This document shows positions 26,629-37,609 of a DNA stretch of 64,000 nucleotides, one piece after another (within the stretch, counting starts at the first letter, position 1; every line of letters begins with the position of its first letter). Made by a program: the position numbers and the translations under genes. The notes beneath the pieces are model-generated. The model was not told the DNA's origin, made no database searches, and worked only from the letters and a program-made list of their open reading frames with translations. The stretch comes from Marisediminitalea alba (GTDB taxonomy: Bacteria; Pseudomonadota; Gammaproteobacteria; Enterobacterales; Alteromonadaceae): the NCBI RefSeq assembly GCF_002993365.1, contig NZ_PVNP01000051.1, positions 51,053-115,052 on the forward strand, given 5' to 3'.

Positions 26629-27708
26629 GTGCTGACTCTTGACGTAAGGGATAACTACACGCTGGATGAGGTGAGCTCAACACTCACCTCACTGGAAAAT
26701 GCGATCCCATCGGTACCATTATTTCTGAGTCTATTCTGGCTCAGGCCCTGGCTCGAACAGTGCAAAAAGCGCCCCTTGTGGTTAACCTGTAGGGATAACG
26801 ATCGGGTTGTGGGCAGCATCTTTTTATCTACCTCCGGCTACCGCTTACCAAAAGAACCCTTCGGCTCAGGCTGGTTTAATAAAACCGGTGAAGCTAAGCA
26901 GGATCAAATCTGGATAGAGTACAACGACATACTGGCACTCCCTGAGTACCGGCAGGAAGCTATCAGATGCTTACTGGATTGGTGCCAAACCCAGTCGCCG
27001 CAGAAGTGGATCCTCGAAATAACCGATAAACCGGCAGAGTGGCTGCAGCACCCGGCGTTTAGCGCTGAGGTGATGGATATCCCCGCATTTCGGATTAAAC
27101 TCACAGACGTATTCTCCGATTACAATGCTTTTCTGTCTCAATGTTCCAGTAACAGCCGTAGCCGAATCCGCAGAGCAATGAAGTATATGCAGCAGCATTA
27201 CGGTGAGCTCTCCCTGTGTTCACTTGGTTCACAACCAGATGCCGTGACATTGTCTAATATGATGTCACTTCATCGCCGCAAATGGGGAAAGACCAGCGAA
27301 GGCAGTGGTTTTGATAACCCCTACTTTGTTAACTTCCATAAAACGCTCATGGCCAATGAACAACAGCATGCTTGTCATTGTGAAGTGCTGGCATTTTATG
27401 CTGGCGATCTTTGCCTTGGCTACACCTATAACCTGCTGAATCACGACACAGTCTATTTTTACTTATCTGCTATTGAATATGCCGAAGAAAGCAACCGGTT
27501 TCAGCCGGGGCTGATAATGCATACCCTGGCAATCGCCTATTTTGCCGGCGAAGGGTTTAAAACTTATGATTTTATGGGCGGCGACAGTCAGTACAAACGG
27601 TCATTATCTAATGAGGAATATTCCTTAACTGCCGTTCACCTGTTCAAAAAAACCTGGCTTACGCGATTGTTAAGTATAATAAAAACCATTGTTCGCTGGT
27701 TTCGCTAA
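26629..27708 (+). CDS. CelD/BcsL-type GNAT acyltransferase
   Basis: A 359-residue protein starting at GTG, 17 bases after prsT. The CelD/BcsL (FemAB-like GNAT) domain lies in the second half: SSNSRSRIRRAMKY (residues ~181-194), MSLHRRKWG, the strand LAFYAGDLCLGYTYN and YDFMGGDSQYKRS at the end. This group transfers acyl or aminoacyl groups in polysaccharide and wall synthesis. A second FemAB-like gene lies at 33519, so the locus has two such decorators. The acceptor is probably a sugar of the exopolysaccharide, by context. Confidence 0.75.
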   Translation: MLTLDVRDNYTLDEVSSTLTSLENAIPSVPLFLSLFWLRPWLEQCKKRPLWLTCRDNDRVVGSIFLSTSGYRLPKEPFGSGWFNKTGEAKQDQIWIEYNDILALPEYRQEAIRCLLDWCQTQSPQKWILEITDKPAEWLQHPAFSAEVMDIPAFRIKLTDVFSDYNAFLSQCSSNSRSRIRRAMKYMQQHYGELSLCSLGSQPDAVTLSNMMSLHRRKWGKTSEGSGFDNPYFVNFHKTLMANEQQHACHCEVLAFYAGDLCLGYTYNLLNHDTVYFYLSAIEYAEESNRFQPGLIMHTLAIAYFAGEGFKTYDFMGGDSQYKRSLSNEEYSLTAVHLFKKTWLTRLLSIIKTIVRWFR

Positions 27709-27825
27709 TAATAGCCGGACAATACGTGTAATCAGAGATTAATGTTTGCTCTGCGGCGCTATTTAACGGTACAGTTACACTCAGGTTGACTCCCCATTAA
27801 CGACAATAACTACAAATACCGACAC

Positions 27826-30420
27826 ATGCTGGAATCTCACTATTTTTCGCTACAAACGCCTGCTAATGACAACAGTTCAGGGGCATTATTTTCTGTCGGT
27901 GTACCATTTCCCCAAGGCCGTTTTTTCGCTCTTCAGCAATTGATCTGCTGTCGTGATGATGGAGAAGAAGTCAGCGCTGCCGTCGTGCCCAAAGCATTCT
28001 GGCCGGATAACTCCCTGAAATGGGTTCAGATACATGGCGAAACTAGCAATCAGGGTCTGGACAAAACCGGCTTTACAGTTTGTGAAGCCCCGCAGAACAC
28101 CAGCCTTTGTAAGCAGCAATCACCTGACATCACTAAAACACAGAACAAAGTCGAAGTTCATTGCGCAGACACCACTTGGCTAATACACACAGACCAACTG
28201 TTCTCCGGCACCCTCACTGTTGCCGGAAAGCTATTTCAGTTTGGCGTGGAATCTCAGTTCAGGGCGCCCTATGATACCTTACAAACCAATTTAACAAACT
28301 GGCATATCACCCCGGCATACGATAACAATCGCAGCGGCGAAGCGGCTTTTATAGAGCTAACGCTACATTATCAGCTTATCGGCCAGTCGCCAGTTACCCT
28401 GCCTCTTGAATTTAATGTAGCGCTAAAATACTTTACCCACTTCGGCTACTGTGAATTACATAGCACGCTGCTGAATCCAAATCCGGCCGAACATGCCGGA
28501 GGCACCTGGGACCTCGGTGAACAACAAAGCCTGCTAATAGAAGAGCTTGCCTTTCTCATTAAAGCTGAATCAGTTACATCACACCTCAGTGAAGAGAGTG
28601 TATCAGTTACCGGTGAGGAGCCCATTCATACCCATAGCATCCTATGGCAGCGTTCCAGCAATGGTAAACACTGGGACAGCCCGGTACATGTTAATCATGA
28701 ACGTAAGCTCAGCATATCAAACCCATTAAGTGTTATCGACGTTAATGGCGAAAAGTCCGAACAACCGGTTAGACTTGCACCTACCGGCAGCCTGAAACAG
28801 GATGAAACCTGCTTACGCATCGAGCCGCAAAAGTTCTGGCAGAATTTTCCTACAGCCTTCACTGCCAACTCAGCTCAATTATGCTGGCACTGGTTTAAAG
28901 CCGAAGCCAACCTCCCGGTTGAATTACAACCCGGAGAGCAGAAATCCCATTGTTGCGAACTGGCTTTTAGTGACAAGTCAGATAGCTATGTTAAAGCGAA
29001 TGCCCGCCTCAACCCTGAGTGGATATCACACTGCGATGTCATCCCCTGGTTCTCTGAATCTCTGACTTCGGATCCGCTACAGTCTCTGATAAACCTGGGA
29101 CAGAATGGCGAACAGAATTTTTTCGCCAAGCGGGAGCGTATCGATGAATATGGCTGGCGAAACTTTGGCGATCTCTATGCAGATCACGAAACCGCAGAAC
29201 ATCAGGGTGATGAACTGTTTCCTTCCCATTACAACAATCAGTACGACCCGTTGTACGGCTTTTTAAAGCAATGGCTGTTGAGTGGTGATGAAAAGTGGAA
29301 GGAACTCGCAGACGACCTGGCCAGGCACATTATCGACATTGACATTTACCACTGCGACCAAGACAAGCCGGAATACAACAATGGTTTATTCTGGCATACC
29401 GACCATTACCTGCCCGCTGAAACGGCCACACACCGTACTTATTCCAGACATCATAAGAGTGATGCTTATCAGGACCATGCCGGCGGCGGTGGACCAGGGG
29501 GCCAGCACTGCTATACCAGCGGCCTGCAGTTGTATTATTTCCTTACTGGTTGCCTGCAGGCTAAAAAAGCTGTGCTCGGGTTAGCCAACTGGATAACTCA
29601 GGTTTACGAGAGTGATGGCACGCTTTTCGGCTTACTGTTGCAATTCAAAAATCGACACCGAAAGGATTTAAAGCAGTTTACTACAGGTCATTATCCGCTG
29701 GACAGGGGCACTGCCAATTACATGGTTGCCCTGCTCGACAGCTATGAACTTACAGGCAATACCCACTTACTTGAAAAAGTGGCGTATATCATCCGCCACA
29801 CTGTCTCTCCTGATGATGATATCGATGGCGAAAGAGACCTGACCAACGTCGAAGAATGTTGGTTTTACACGGTATTCTTTCAAGCCCTGTGCCGGTACCT
29901 CAGGGTGCAACAATGCGTCGCAAAAAACAGTGATTTTAATTACGTCAAAGCGTGTCTGCTGCACTACGCAGACTGGATGGCCGATAACGAATATCCGTAC
30001 CTGGAAAAGCCTGACATTCTGGAATATCCCAACCAGACATGGAGTGCACAGGACCTTCGCAAAGTGCATGTTTTAACCGTTGCTGCTACCTATGCAGACC
30101 CCGACCAGGCCAACCGCTTTATGCAAAAGAGTAAAGCGCTGAAGGAGTATATCGTCACAGCGCTGTCTGACAGTAAAGAGCGCGAATATACGCGAATCCT
30201 GGCTCTCGTAATGCAAAATTATGGCGTGGATACCGTGCTGGCATCATCCACTTCCAGCCAGGCTAAACAGACTACTGCCAGCACGCCGGTAACCAAAGAT
30301 CAACAAAGAGCAGGCTGGCAAGCAGAGCTGCTGCGGGTTATAAAACAGTTCTCACCACAATATGAGTGGCAACAATTGCAAAAGCGTATTCCTAAATTAC
30401 GCAGAAATCGGTGGCATTAA
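27826..30420 (+). CDS. PcRGLX/YetA-like protein (polysaccharide-lyase-related)
   Basis: An 864-residue protein. The N-terminus (FSVGVPFPQGRFF, then FWPDNSLKWVQIHG) matches the RIFT-barrel domain of the PcRGLX/YetA family, which includes the fungal exo-rhamnogalacturonan lyase. The middle and end (residues ~440-780) carry an alpha/alpha-toroid-like part with many Trp, Tyr and His (DHAGGGGPGGQH, WFYTVFFQALCRYL). There is no signal peptide, so it appears cytoplasmic, unlike secreted lyases. It sits between the CelD-like gene and a run of glycosyltransferases and overlaps the region just before the next start, so it probably works on the exopolysaccharide or its precursors. Activity is not established. 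Confidence 0.65.
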   Translation: MLESHYFSLQTPANDNSSGALFSVGVPFPQGRFFALQQLICCRDDGEEVSAAVVPKAFWPDNSLKWVQIHGETSNQGLDKTGFTVCEAPQNTSLCKQQSPDITKTQNKVEVHCADTTWLIHTDQLFSGTLTVAGKLFQFGVESQFRAPYDTLQTNLTNWHITPAYDNNRSGEAAFIELTLHYQLIGQSPVTLPLEFNVALKYFTHFGYCELHSTLLNPNPAEHAGGTWDLGEQQSLLIEELAFLIKAESVTSHLSEESVSVTGEEPIHTHSILWQRSSNGKHWDSPVHVNHERKLSISNPLSVIDVNGEKSEQPVRLAPTGSLKQDETCLRIEPQKFWQNFPTAFTANSAQLCWHWFKAEANLPVELQPGEQKSHCCELAFSDKSDSYVKANARLNPEWISHCDVIPWFSESLTSDPLQSLINLGQNGEQNFFAKRERIDEYGWRNFGDLYADHETAEHQGDELFPSHYNNQYDPLYGFLKQWLLSGDEKWKELADDLARHIIDIDIYHCDQDKPEYNNGLFWHTDHYLPAETATHRTYSRHHKSDAYQDHAGGGGPGGQHCYTSGLQLYYFLTGCLQAKKAVLGLANWITQVYESDGTLFGLLLQFKNRHRKDLKQFTTGHYPLDRGTANYMVALLDSYELTGNTHLLEKVAYIIRHTVSPDDDIDGERDLTNVEECWFYTVFFQALCRYLRVQQCVAKNSDFNYVKACLLHYADWMADNEYPYLEKPDILEYPNQTWSAQDLRKVHVLTVAATYADPDQANRFMQKSKALKEYIVTALSDSKEREYTRILALVMQNYGVDTVLASSTSSQAKQTTASTPVTKDQQRAGWQAELLRVIKQFSPQYEWQQLQKRIPKLRRNRWH

Positions 30421-30422
30421 AC

Positions 30423-31388
30423 ATGGATAGCGTGTCGTTTATAATCCCCCACAAGGGGCGTGAGAACATGTTGATTGAAACCATTGGTTCAATCGCCGCA
30501 TTGGAATACCCCCAAGAACAGCTTGAAATCGTGCTGGTGTCGCAGAATCCTGCCGTCTCTGAAGATGTTAAACAGGCTGCAGGCAACATAACACTACAAG
30601 TTATTGAAAGTACGCCGGACAACACTATTTCGACCTCACGAAATATCGGTGCCAGGCAGGCTAAAGGCAACTACTTTGCTTTTCTCGATGCCGACATTGC
30701 CCTGTCGGCTAACTGGTTGAGTACGTGTTTACAGCTACTGCAAAGCCGCCCGGGCACTAAGCTGGTAAGTGCCATGCAATTGCCATCTGCAACGCCCACG
30801 CCTCTGGAGCACATTCGGGTTGCGCTGAGCAATGCAGACCTCGATTGTACGGTGAGCTTTTTACCCGGTCGAAATTTGCTGCTAAGCAAAGAAACCTTTT
30901 ATCAGGCCGGCCAGTTTCCGGACGATTTGGTGACCTGCGAAGACTACTATTTTACCGACAAGGTTAACCAGTTGGGTGAGCTGTATTACACGAGTCAGGC
31001 GCAGTATGTGCACATTGGCGAGGACAAGCAGCTTGCCGCCATGTTCAGTAAGGAAATCTGGCGCGGTCAGTCAAATCTTGCCTCCACCAGGGATCGCCGC
31101 ATCCCGCTCAGGGAATGGCCAAGCTTTATCGTACCGGTTGCAATACCAGGATTGCTTATATGCGCCCTGTTACTGACTATCGCAGGCTATAGCGAGTTAA
31201 GCCTGATGGCTCTCGGTCTGGCTGTGTTGCCGGTCATCCTTTACAGCCTGCGCTTGTTCAAACTGGTCGCCGGCACAACCTCCTTCTGGCAGGTTTTAAA
31301 ATTTTACAGTGTTTATTTCCCGGCCCGGGCCATTGGCACCGTTGGCGGTATTATAAAAACCATCGGAACTTCTTCACATGGCAAATAA
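30423..31388 (+). CDS. Family 2 glycosyltransferase with membrane anchor
   Basis: A 321-residue GT2 enzyme. I start at the ATG at 30423, with GGTGG about 10 bases upstream; an in-frame GTG at 30411 would add four residues. The GT-A core shows SFIIPHKGRE, TISTSRNIGARQAKG and FLDADIAL (DxD motif), with a CEDYYF acceptor-side motif near residue 175. Two hydrophobic helices near residues 237-285 anchor it to the inner membrane. It overlaps the next glycosyltransferase gene by 11 bases, so it is part of the EPS operon. Confidence 0.85.
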   Translation: MDSVSFIIPHKGRENMLIETIGSIAALEYPQEQLEIVLVSQNPAVSEDVKQAAGNITLQVIESTPDNTISTSRNIGARQAKGNYFAFLDADIALSANWLSTCLQLLQSRPGTKLVSAMQLPSATPTPLEHIRVALSNADLDCTVSFLPGRNLLLSKETFYQAGQFPDDLVTCEDYYFTDKVNQLGELYYTSQAQYVHIGEDKQLAAMFSKEIWRGQSNLASTRDRRIPLREWPSFIVPVAIPGLLICALLLTIAGYSELSLMALGLAVLPVILYSLRLFKLVAGTTSFWQVLKFYSVYFPARAIGTVGGIIKTIGTSSHGK

Positions 31389-32496
31389 AAAAATAAAAAT
31401 TCTGCAATTTATCTGTTCAACGGGTTTTTATGGTGCTGAACGCTGGGTGCTGGCTTTGGCCAGCCATTTACCCAAAGATAAAACCGTCTCGCTGCTGGCT
31501 ACCACATTGGAAGATAACTCCCAGGATCTTGAACTGGTGCGACAGTTTAAAGAACGGTGCGGAGACACTTTCGAGCTACCCATGAAGCATAAATTCGATT
31601 TCTCAGTGGTTGATAAGCTGGCCGAACTCATTAAGCGTGAAGACATCGATATTATCCACACCCATGGTTATAAGTCGGATATTCTTGGTGTCTGGGCTGC
31701 CCGAAAGGCCGGAATTCCCTGTGTAGTAACGCCACACGGCTTTGAGAATGCCAAGGATATTAAACTGCGCATGTTTATCTGGCTGGGTTGCCAGGCGATG
31801 AAATACGGTGATGCGATAGTTCCTTTATCCCGCCAGTTGCTTGCCGACATGCAACGACTGGGAGTGAAAGCAGAAAAAACGCACTATATCCAAAATGGCG
31901 TGGATTTGTCTGAAGTTGAGACAGTGCGCACCGACGATAACATCCCTGCCAGCACCGAAAAACTCCGCGTAGGCTTTATTGGTCAAATGATTAGCCGCAA
32001 AAATATCGATGACATTCTGACCATATTTGATGACCTGCATCAGGAAGGAATGAATATTGAACTGCTGTTCCTGGGTGATGGTGACGATCGTGCCCGACTG
32101 GAGCAAATCGCTGCTACTTTGCCAAGCAAAAGCGATATTCATTTTCTCGGTTTTCGCGACGACCGGCTGGCGCTGCTGAAAACCTTCGATTTGTTTGTCA
32201 TGACTTCCACTCTTGAAGGGGTGCCCCGCTGCCTCATGGAAGCCTGTGCCATGGGTACCCCCGTAGCGGCCTATCAGATTCCTGGGATTGACCAGCTCAT
32301 CACCCACCAGCAAACCGGTTTACTCGCGCCGCTTGGCGAGCGTGAAACCCTTAAAGGCTACTGGCGGGAGATGTTATCTGATACTATCAGAGCAAACGAA
32401 TACGGCTTACAGGCAAAAGCCTATGTAGAAGAACACTTCTCGGCGCAACGCATGGCCAATGAGTATATGGTTCTTTTTGAGGACTTACTGAGCTAA
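31378..32496 (+). CDS. Family 4 glycosyltransferase
   Basis: A 372-residue GT-B enzyme. The N-terminal acceptor domain starts with ILQFICSTGFYGAERWV and contains HTHGYKSDILG; the C-terminal GT4 domain has VGFIGQMISRKNID and the donor-site acidic motif STLEGVPRCLMEA. It adds a sugar from a nucleotide donor at the cytoplasmic side of the membrane. It overlaps the preceding GT2 gene by 11 bases and is followed after 9 bases by the deacetylase gene. Confidence 0.87.
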   Translation: MANKKIKILQFICSTGFYGAERWVLALASHLPKDKTVSLLATTLEDNSQDLELVRQFKERCGDTFELPMKHKFDFSVVDKLAELIKREDIDIIHTHGYKSDILGVWAARKAGIPCVVTPHGFENAKDIKLRMFIWLGCQAMKYGDAIVPLSRQLLADMQRLGVKAEKTHYIQNGVDLSEVETVRTDDNIPASTEKLRVGFIGQMISRKNIDDILTIFDDLHQEGMNIELLFLGDGDDRARLEQIAATLPSKSDIHFLGFRDDRLALLKTFDLFVMTSTLEGVPRCLMEACAMGTPVAAYQIPGIDQLITHQQTGLLAPLGERETLKGYWREMLSDTIRANEYGLQAKAYVEEHFSAQRMANEYMVLFEDLLS

Positions 32497-32505
32497 GGAA
32501 ATGGC

Positions 32506-33522
32506 ATGGTAAACCAGCTTTCACCCAATACTACACTGTTTGTATTGACTATCGATACCGAAGAAGAATGGCATTGGGATGGTCCCTTTCCGCAACACAA
32601 CTGTCAGGTCGAGAATATTCAGCGTATTCCTGAATTTCAGCAGTTTTGCGAAAACCTCGGCGTCAGGCCAACCTACTTTGTGGACTATGCTGTGGCTGAT
32701 AATCAGCAGGCTGTAGACGCGATACAACAAGCCAGGCAGCACAACCAGTGTGAAATAGGCGCCCACCTGCACCCGTGGTGTAATCCGCCCTACTTTGGTA
32801 AAACCGGTGAGGCTGAATCTCACGTTGTAAATTTGCCGCTTGAGCAAATTGAAGCCAAACTGGATGCCCTTATAGAGTTGCTGGTTAAGCGCTTCAACAT
32901 CCATCCGCGTTCGTTTCGAACCGGCCGTTGGGGGATTGACAGCAAAGTCTTGAAGCTTCTGGCCGACCGGGGATTTCGCGTCGACAGCAGTGTATATCCC
33001 TATTACCGAAATGAGTTTTTCACCTGCGAAGGGTCACCACTAACCCCTTACTGGCCAGATTTTAACGATCCCCTCAAAGCCGGCAACCAGCGTCAGATAA
33101 TGGAGCTACCAGTCACCGCAGGCTTTAATCGTCAGAATTACGAAACCGTGGATAAAATTCATCGCCTGGGCGAATCTGCGCCGCTAAAAATGCTCCATAC
33201 CATTGGTTTAATGTGGCATACACGAATATTACGCAAACTTTATTTAAGCCCTGAGTTAAATGACAGCGAGAACCTTTGTTTGCTGGCGGACTCTGCATTG
33301 GGGCGTGGTCATAACGTCATGCATATGTACTTGCACAGTTCCAGCCTGATTGATGGTGTTACCGGATTATTTGATGAAAAAAACTCTCTTGAGGTAATTT
33401 GTCAGCGGATTAAAACCACTGTAGAACACCTTAAAAAGTCGGGCCCTGTGCAGTTTTGTACCATCACAGAAGCCTGTGAAATACTGAATGTGAGAAATCC
33501 GGAGGAAGCCGTTCTTTTATGA
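32506..33522 (+). CDS. Polysaccharide deacetylase-family protein
   Basis: A 338-residue NodB-type protein. It has LTIDTEEEWHWDG as the altered catalytic Asp motif near residue 17, PTYFVDYAV, GAHLHPW as the metal-binding His motif and FRTGRWGID further along. It should remove N- or O-acetyl groups from sugars or be an altered relative. It lacks a signal peptide, so it would work on cytoplasmic lipid-linked intermediates. It overlaps the next gene start by 4 bases. A second deacetylase lies in the xrtA operon at 56033. Confidence 0.8.
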   Translation: MVNQLSPNTTLFVLTIDTEEEWHWDGPFPQHNCQVENIQRIPEFQQFCENLGVRPTYFVDYAVADNQQAVDAIQQARQHNQCEIGAHLHPWCNPPYFGKTGEAESHVVNLPLEQIEAKLDALIELLVKRFNIHPRSFRTGRWGIDSKVLKLLADRGFRVDSSVYPYYRNEFFTCEGSPLTPYWPDFNDPLKAGNQRQIMELPVTAGFNRQNYETVDKIHRLGESAPLKMLHTIGLMWHTRILRKLYLSPELNDSENLCLLADSALGRGHNVMHMYLHSSSLIDGVTGLFDEKNSLEVICQRIKTTVEHLKKSGPVQFCTITEACEILNVRNPEEAVLL

Positions 33523-34553
33523 ACATCAGACGGGCAACACCCACCGATGCAGCAGCCTGGGATAACTATGTTGCACAGCATGCTGAAGCAACGCCATACC
33601 ATAAATTTGGCTGGGGCATAGCCTGTGAACAGGCATATCAACAGTCAATGCACTACCTGCTGGCCGAAGATACTAACGGCAACTTAATCGGTGTACTGCC
33701 GGCCATCGATTTTAAACGCCCGCTTAAGGCCGGGCATCTGGTCGCCCTGCCTTTTTGTGATACCGGCTTTGCGCTGGCAGACAGCCAGGATATAAAAACA
33801 GCTCTGCTATCGCATCTTAATGAGCAAAGTGATTACCGCGATTTACGTCAGGAACCAGCGGATACCAACACCCTGAGTCCCGGCCAGAAAGTGATTTTAC
33901 GCTTACCATTGCCAGACAGCAGTGAAGCATTATTGAGCCAGTTTAAGTCCAAGTTACGCAGTCAGATCCGTAAAGCCGAAAAGAACGGCCTGACCATGAA
34001 AATGGCAGATAACTTTACTCAACATAAAGCGTTACTAGGCGACTTTTACGACGTGTATAAACAGAATATGCGCCAGCTAGCCTCACCGGTTCACTCCCGC
34101 AGGTGGTTTGAACGTATTTTAGCCAATTACGATGATGGCGCCCGGGTTTGTGTTGTTTACACCGGAGATTTAGCCATCGGCGCAGGCATTGTGTTAATCA
34201 ACGGGCAAATGGCTGCCATTCCCTGGGCGTCGACTTTGAGTCAGCATAACCGGCTGGCGCCAAATATGTTACTTTATTGGTCACTACTGGCTAACGTCAC
34301 CGATAACGGCCAGCGGATGTTTGATTTTGGCCGCTCCTCTTTTGGTGAAGGTACTTATAAATTTAAAACTCAATGGGGCGCTGTGCCCTATGCGTTGCAC
34401 TGGCATGACGGTGCAACACCTGAGCTAGCGGCAGCAGTTGAAACGGGTCCTCCGGGTACAGTAAGGCAGTTAGCGGAAACAATCTGGCCCCGACTTCCGT
34501 TGGGATTAACAGTTTCTATGGGGTCGGCTATACGACGCTATATCAGTTTATAA
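33519..34553 (+). CDS. FemAB-family protein of the XrtA/PEP-CTERM system
   Basis: A 344-residue protein overlapping the deacetylase gene by 4 bases (ATGA). It begins MNIRRATPTDAAAWDNYV and shows TPYHKFGWG, LRSQIRKAEKNGL (residues ~147-159), the VYKQNMRQLASPVHSRRWF block and FDFGRSSFGEGTYKFK at the end, the signatures of the PEP-CTERM-associated FemAB family. FemAB proteins transfer aminoacyl groups from tRNA to wall precursors; in XrtA loci they are thought to decorate the exopolysaccharide. It lies directly upstream of the asparagine-synthase homologue that may supply amidation. Confidence 0.88.
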   Translation: MNIRRATPTDAAAWDNYVAQHAEATPYHKFGWGIACEQAYQQSMHYLLAEDTNGNLIGVLPAIDFKRPLKAGHLVALPFCDTGFALADSQDIKTALLSHLNEQSDYRDLRQEPADTNTLSPGQKVILRLPLPDSSEALLSQFKSKLRSQIRKAEKNGLTMKMADNFTQHKALLGDFYDVYKQNMRQLASPVHSRRWFERILANYDDGARVCVVYTGDLAIGAGIVLINGQMAAIPWASTLSQHNRLAPNMLLYWSLLANVTDNGQRMFDFGRSSFGEGTYKFKTQWGAVPYALHWHDGATPELAAAVETGPPGTVRQLAETIWPRLPLGLTVSMGSAIRRYISL

Positions 34554-34565
34554 GGCAGGATTTTT

Positions 34566-36463
<1,898 letters not shown>

Positions 36464-36467
<4 letters not shown>

Positions 36468-37582
36468 GCGCAAGTATGAGGGTAATGCATATCACCTATG
36501 ATATGCGTATTGGCGGTACCGAGATGGTCATTAAAAACCTGATAGAAGGTTTTGCTGCGACCTCAATTGAAATGTCTATATTCTGTATCGAGAATCCTTT
36601 AGGCCCCTGGGGGGAAGTGCTTAAACAAAACGGCATTCAAATTACCACGCATCCCCGCCAGCCTGGTTTTGACAAAGCGCTGATTAAAGCCATTCGGGCC
36701 CATATTCGCCAACACAAAATCGATATTATACACTGCCATCAGTACACCCCTTGGGTCTACGGTGTAATTGCTGCAGCAGGTCTTAAAACTAAGGTTATAT
36801 TTACCGAACACGGCCGCTTCTACCCCGATTTTGGCACCTGGAAGCGTAAGTTAGTCAACCCTGTACTCCAGAGCCTGACAGACAGCATGACGGCCATTTC
36901 CGCCGCCACCAAGCAAGCGTTGGTCACCCACGAAAACCTAAACGAAAAAAAGATATCGGTAATCTACAATGGCATTCAGGCGCTGTTGCCGGCTGAGCAG
37001 TCATCACTGGACGCCTTGCGCGAGCAGTTAAAGATTCAGCCAGACACAATTGTGTTGGGCACCATTGCTCGTTTTGACCCCATTAAGAATCACCTGATGA
37101 TGTTAAGCGCTTTCAAGGACTGCCTGGATACCGGATTAAATGCCGTATTGGTGATAGTGGGCGATGGCGAGATGCGCTCAGCTATTGAGCAACGAATCGC
37201 CGAGCTGGGTATTGCCGATGCGGTCAGACTTACCGGCTATCAGCCACAGCCATCGCAATATCTCTCTCTTATGGACATTTTTCTTCTGTCTTCCTTCAGC
37301 GAGGGAACTTCCATGACGCTGCTGGAAGCAATGTCTATCGGCAAACCCTGCGTCGTCACTGACGCCGGGGGTAATAAAGAAGTAATTGCCCACAATGAAA
37401 ACGGCCTGGTGGTGGGCAATGACGATCAGACGGCCTTTGCCCTCGCGATTCAACAAATTGTCAGTGATAGAGCGCTGTATGATAAATTTGCCAGCGCGGC
37501 AAAAAGCCGGTTTGCCACACGCTTTAGCGTAACGTCTATGTGTGATGCGTTTAACAGCATCTACCAACGGCTAGCCTCGTAA
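36464..37582 (+). CDS. Family 4 glycosyltransferase of the XrtA system
   Basis: A 372-residue GT-B glycosyltransferase. GTG at 36464 overlaps the preceding stop and has a GAGG site upstream; ATG 12 bases later is an alternative. The N-terminus (MHITYDMRIGGTEMVIKNLI) resembles the PEP-CTERM/XrtA-associated glycosyltransferases, and IDIIHCHQYTPWVYG follows. The GT4 donor domain has LGTIARFDPIKNH and SSFSEGTSMTLLEAM. It adds a sugar to the growing repeat unit. It is the last clear sugar transferase before the PHP-domain protein. Confidence 0.87.
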
Positions 37583-37609
37583 ACGACGAACAGTAAAACG
37601 GTCATTATT

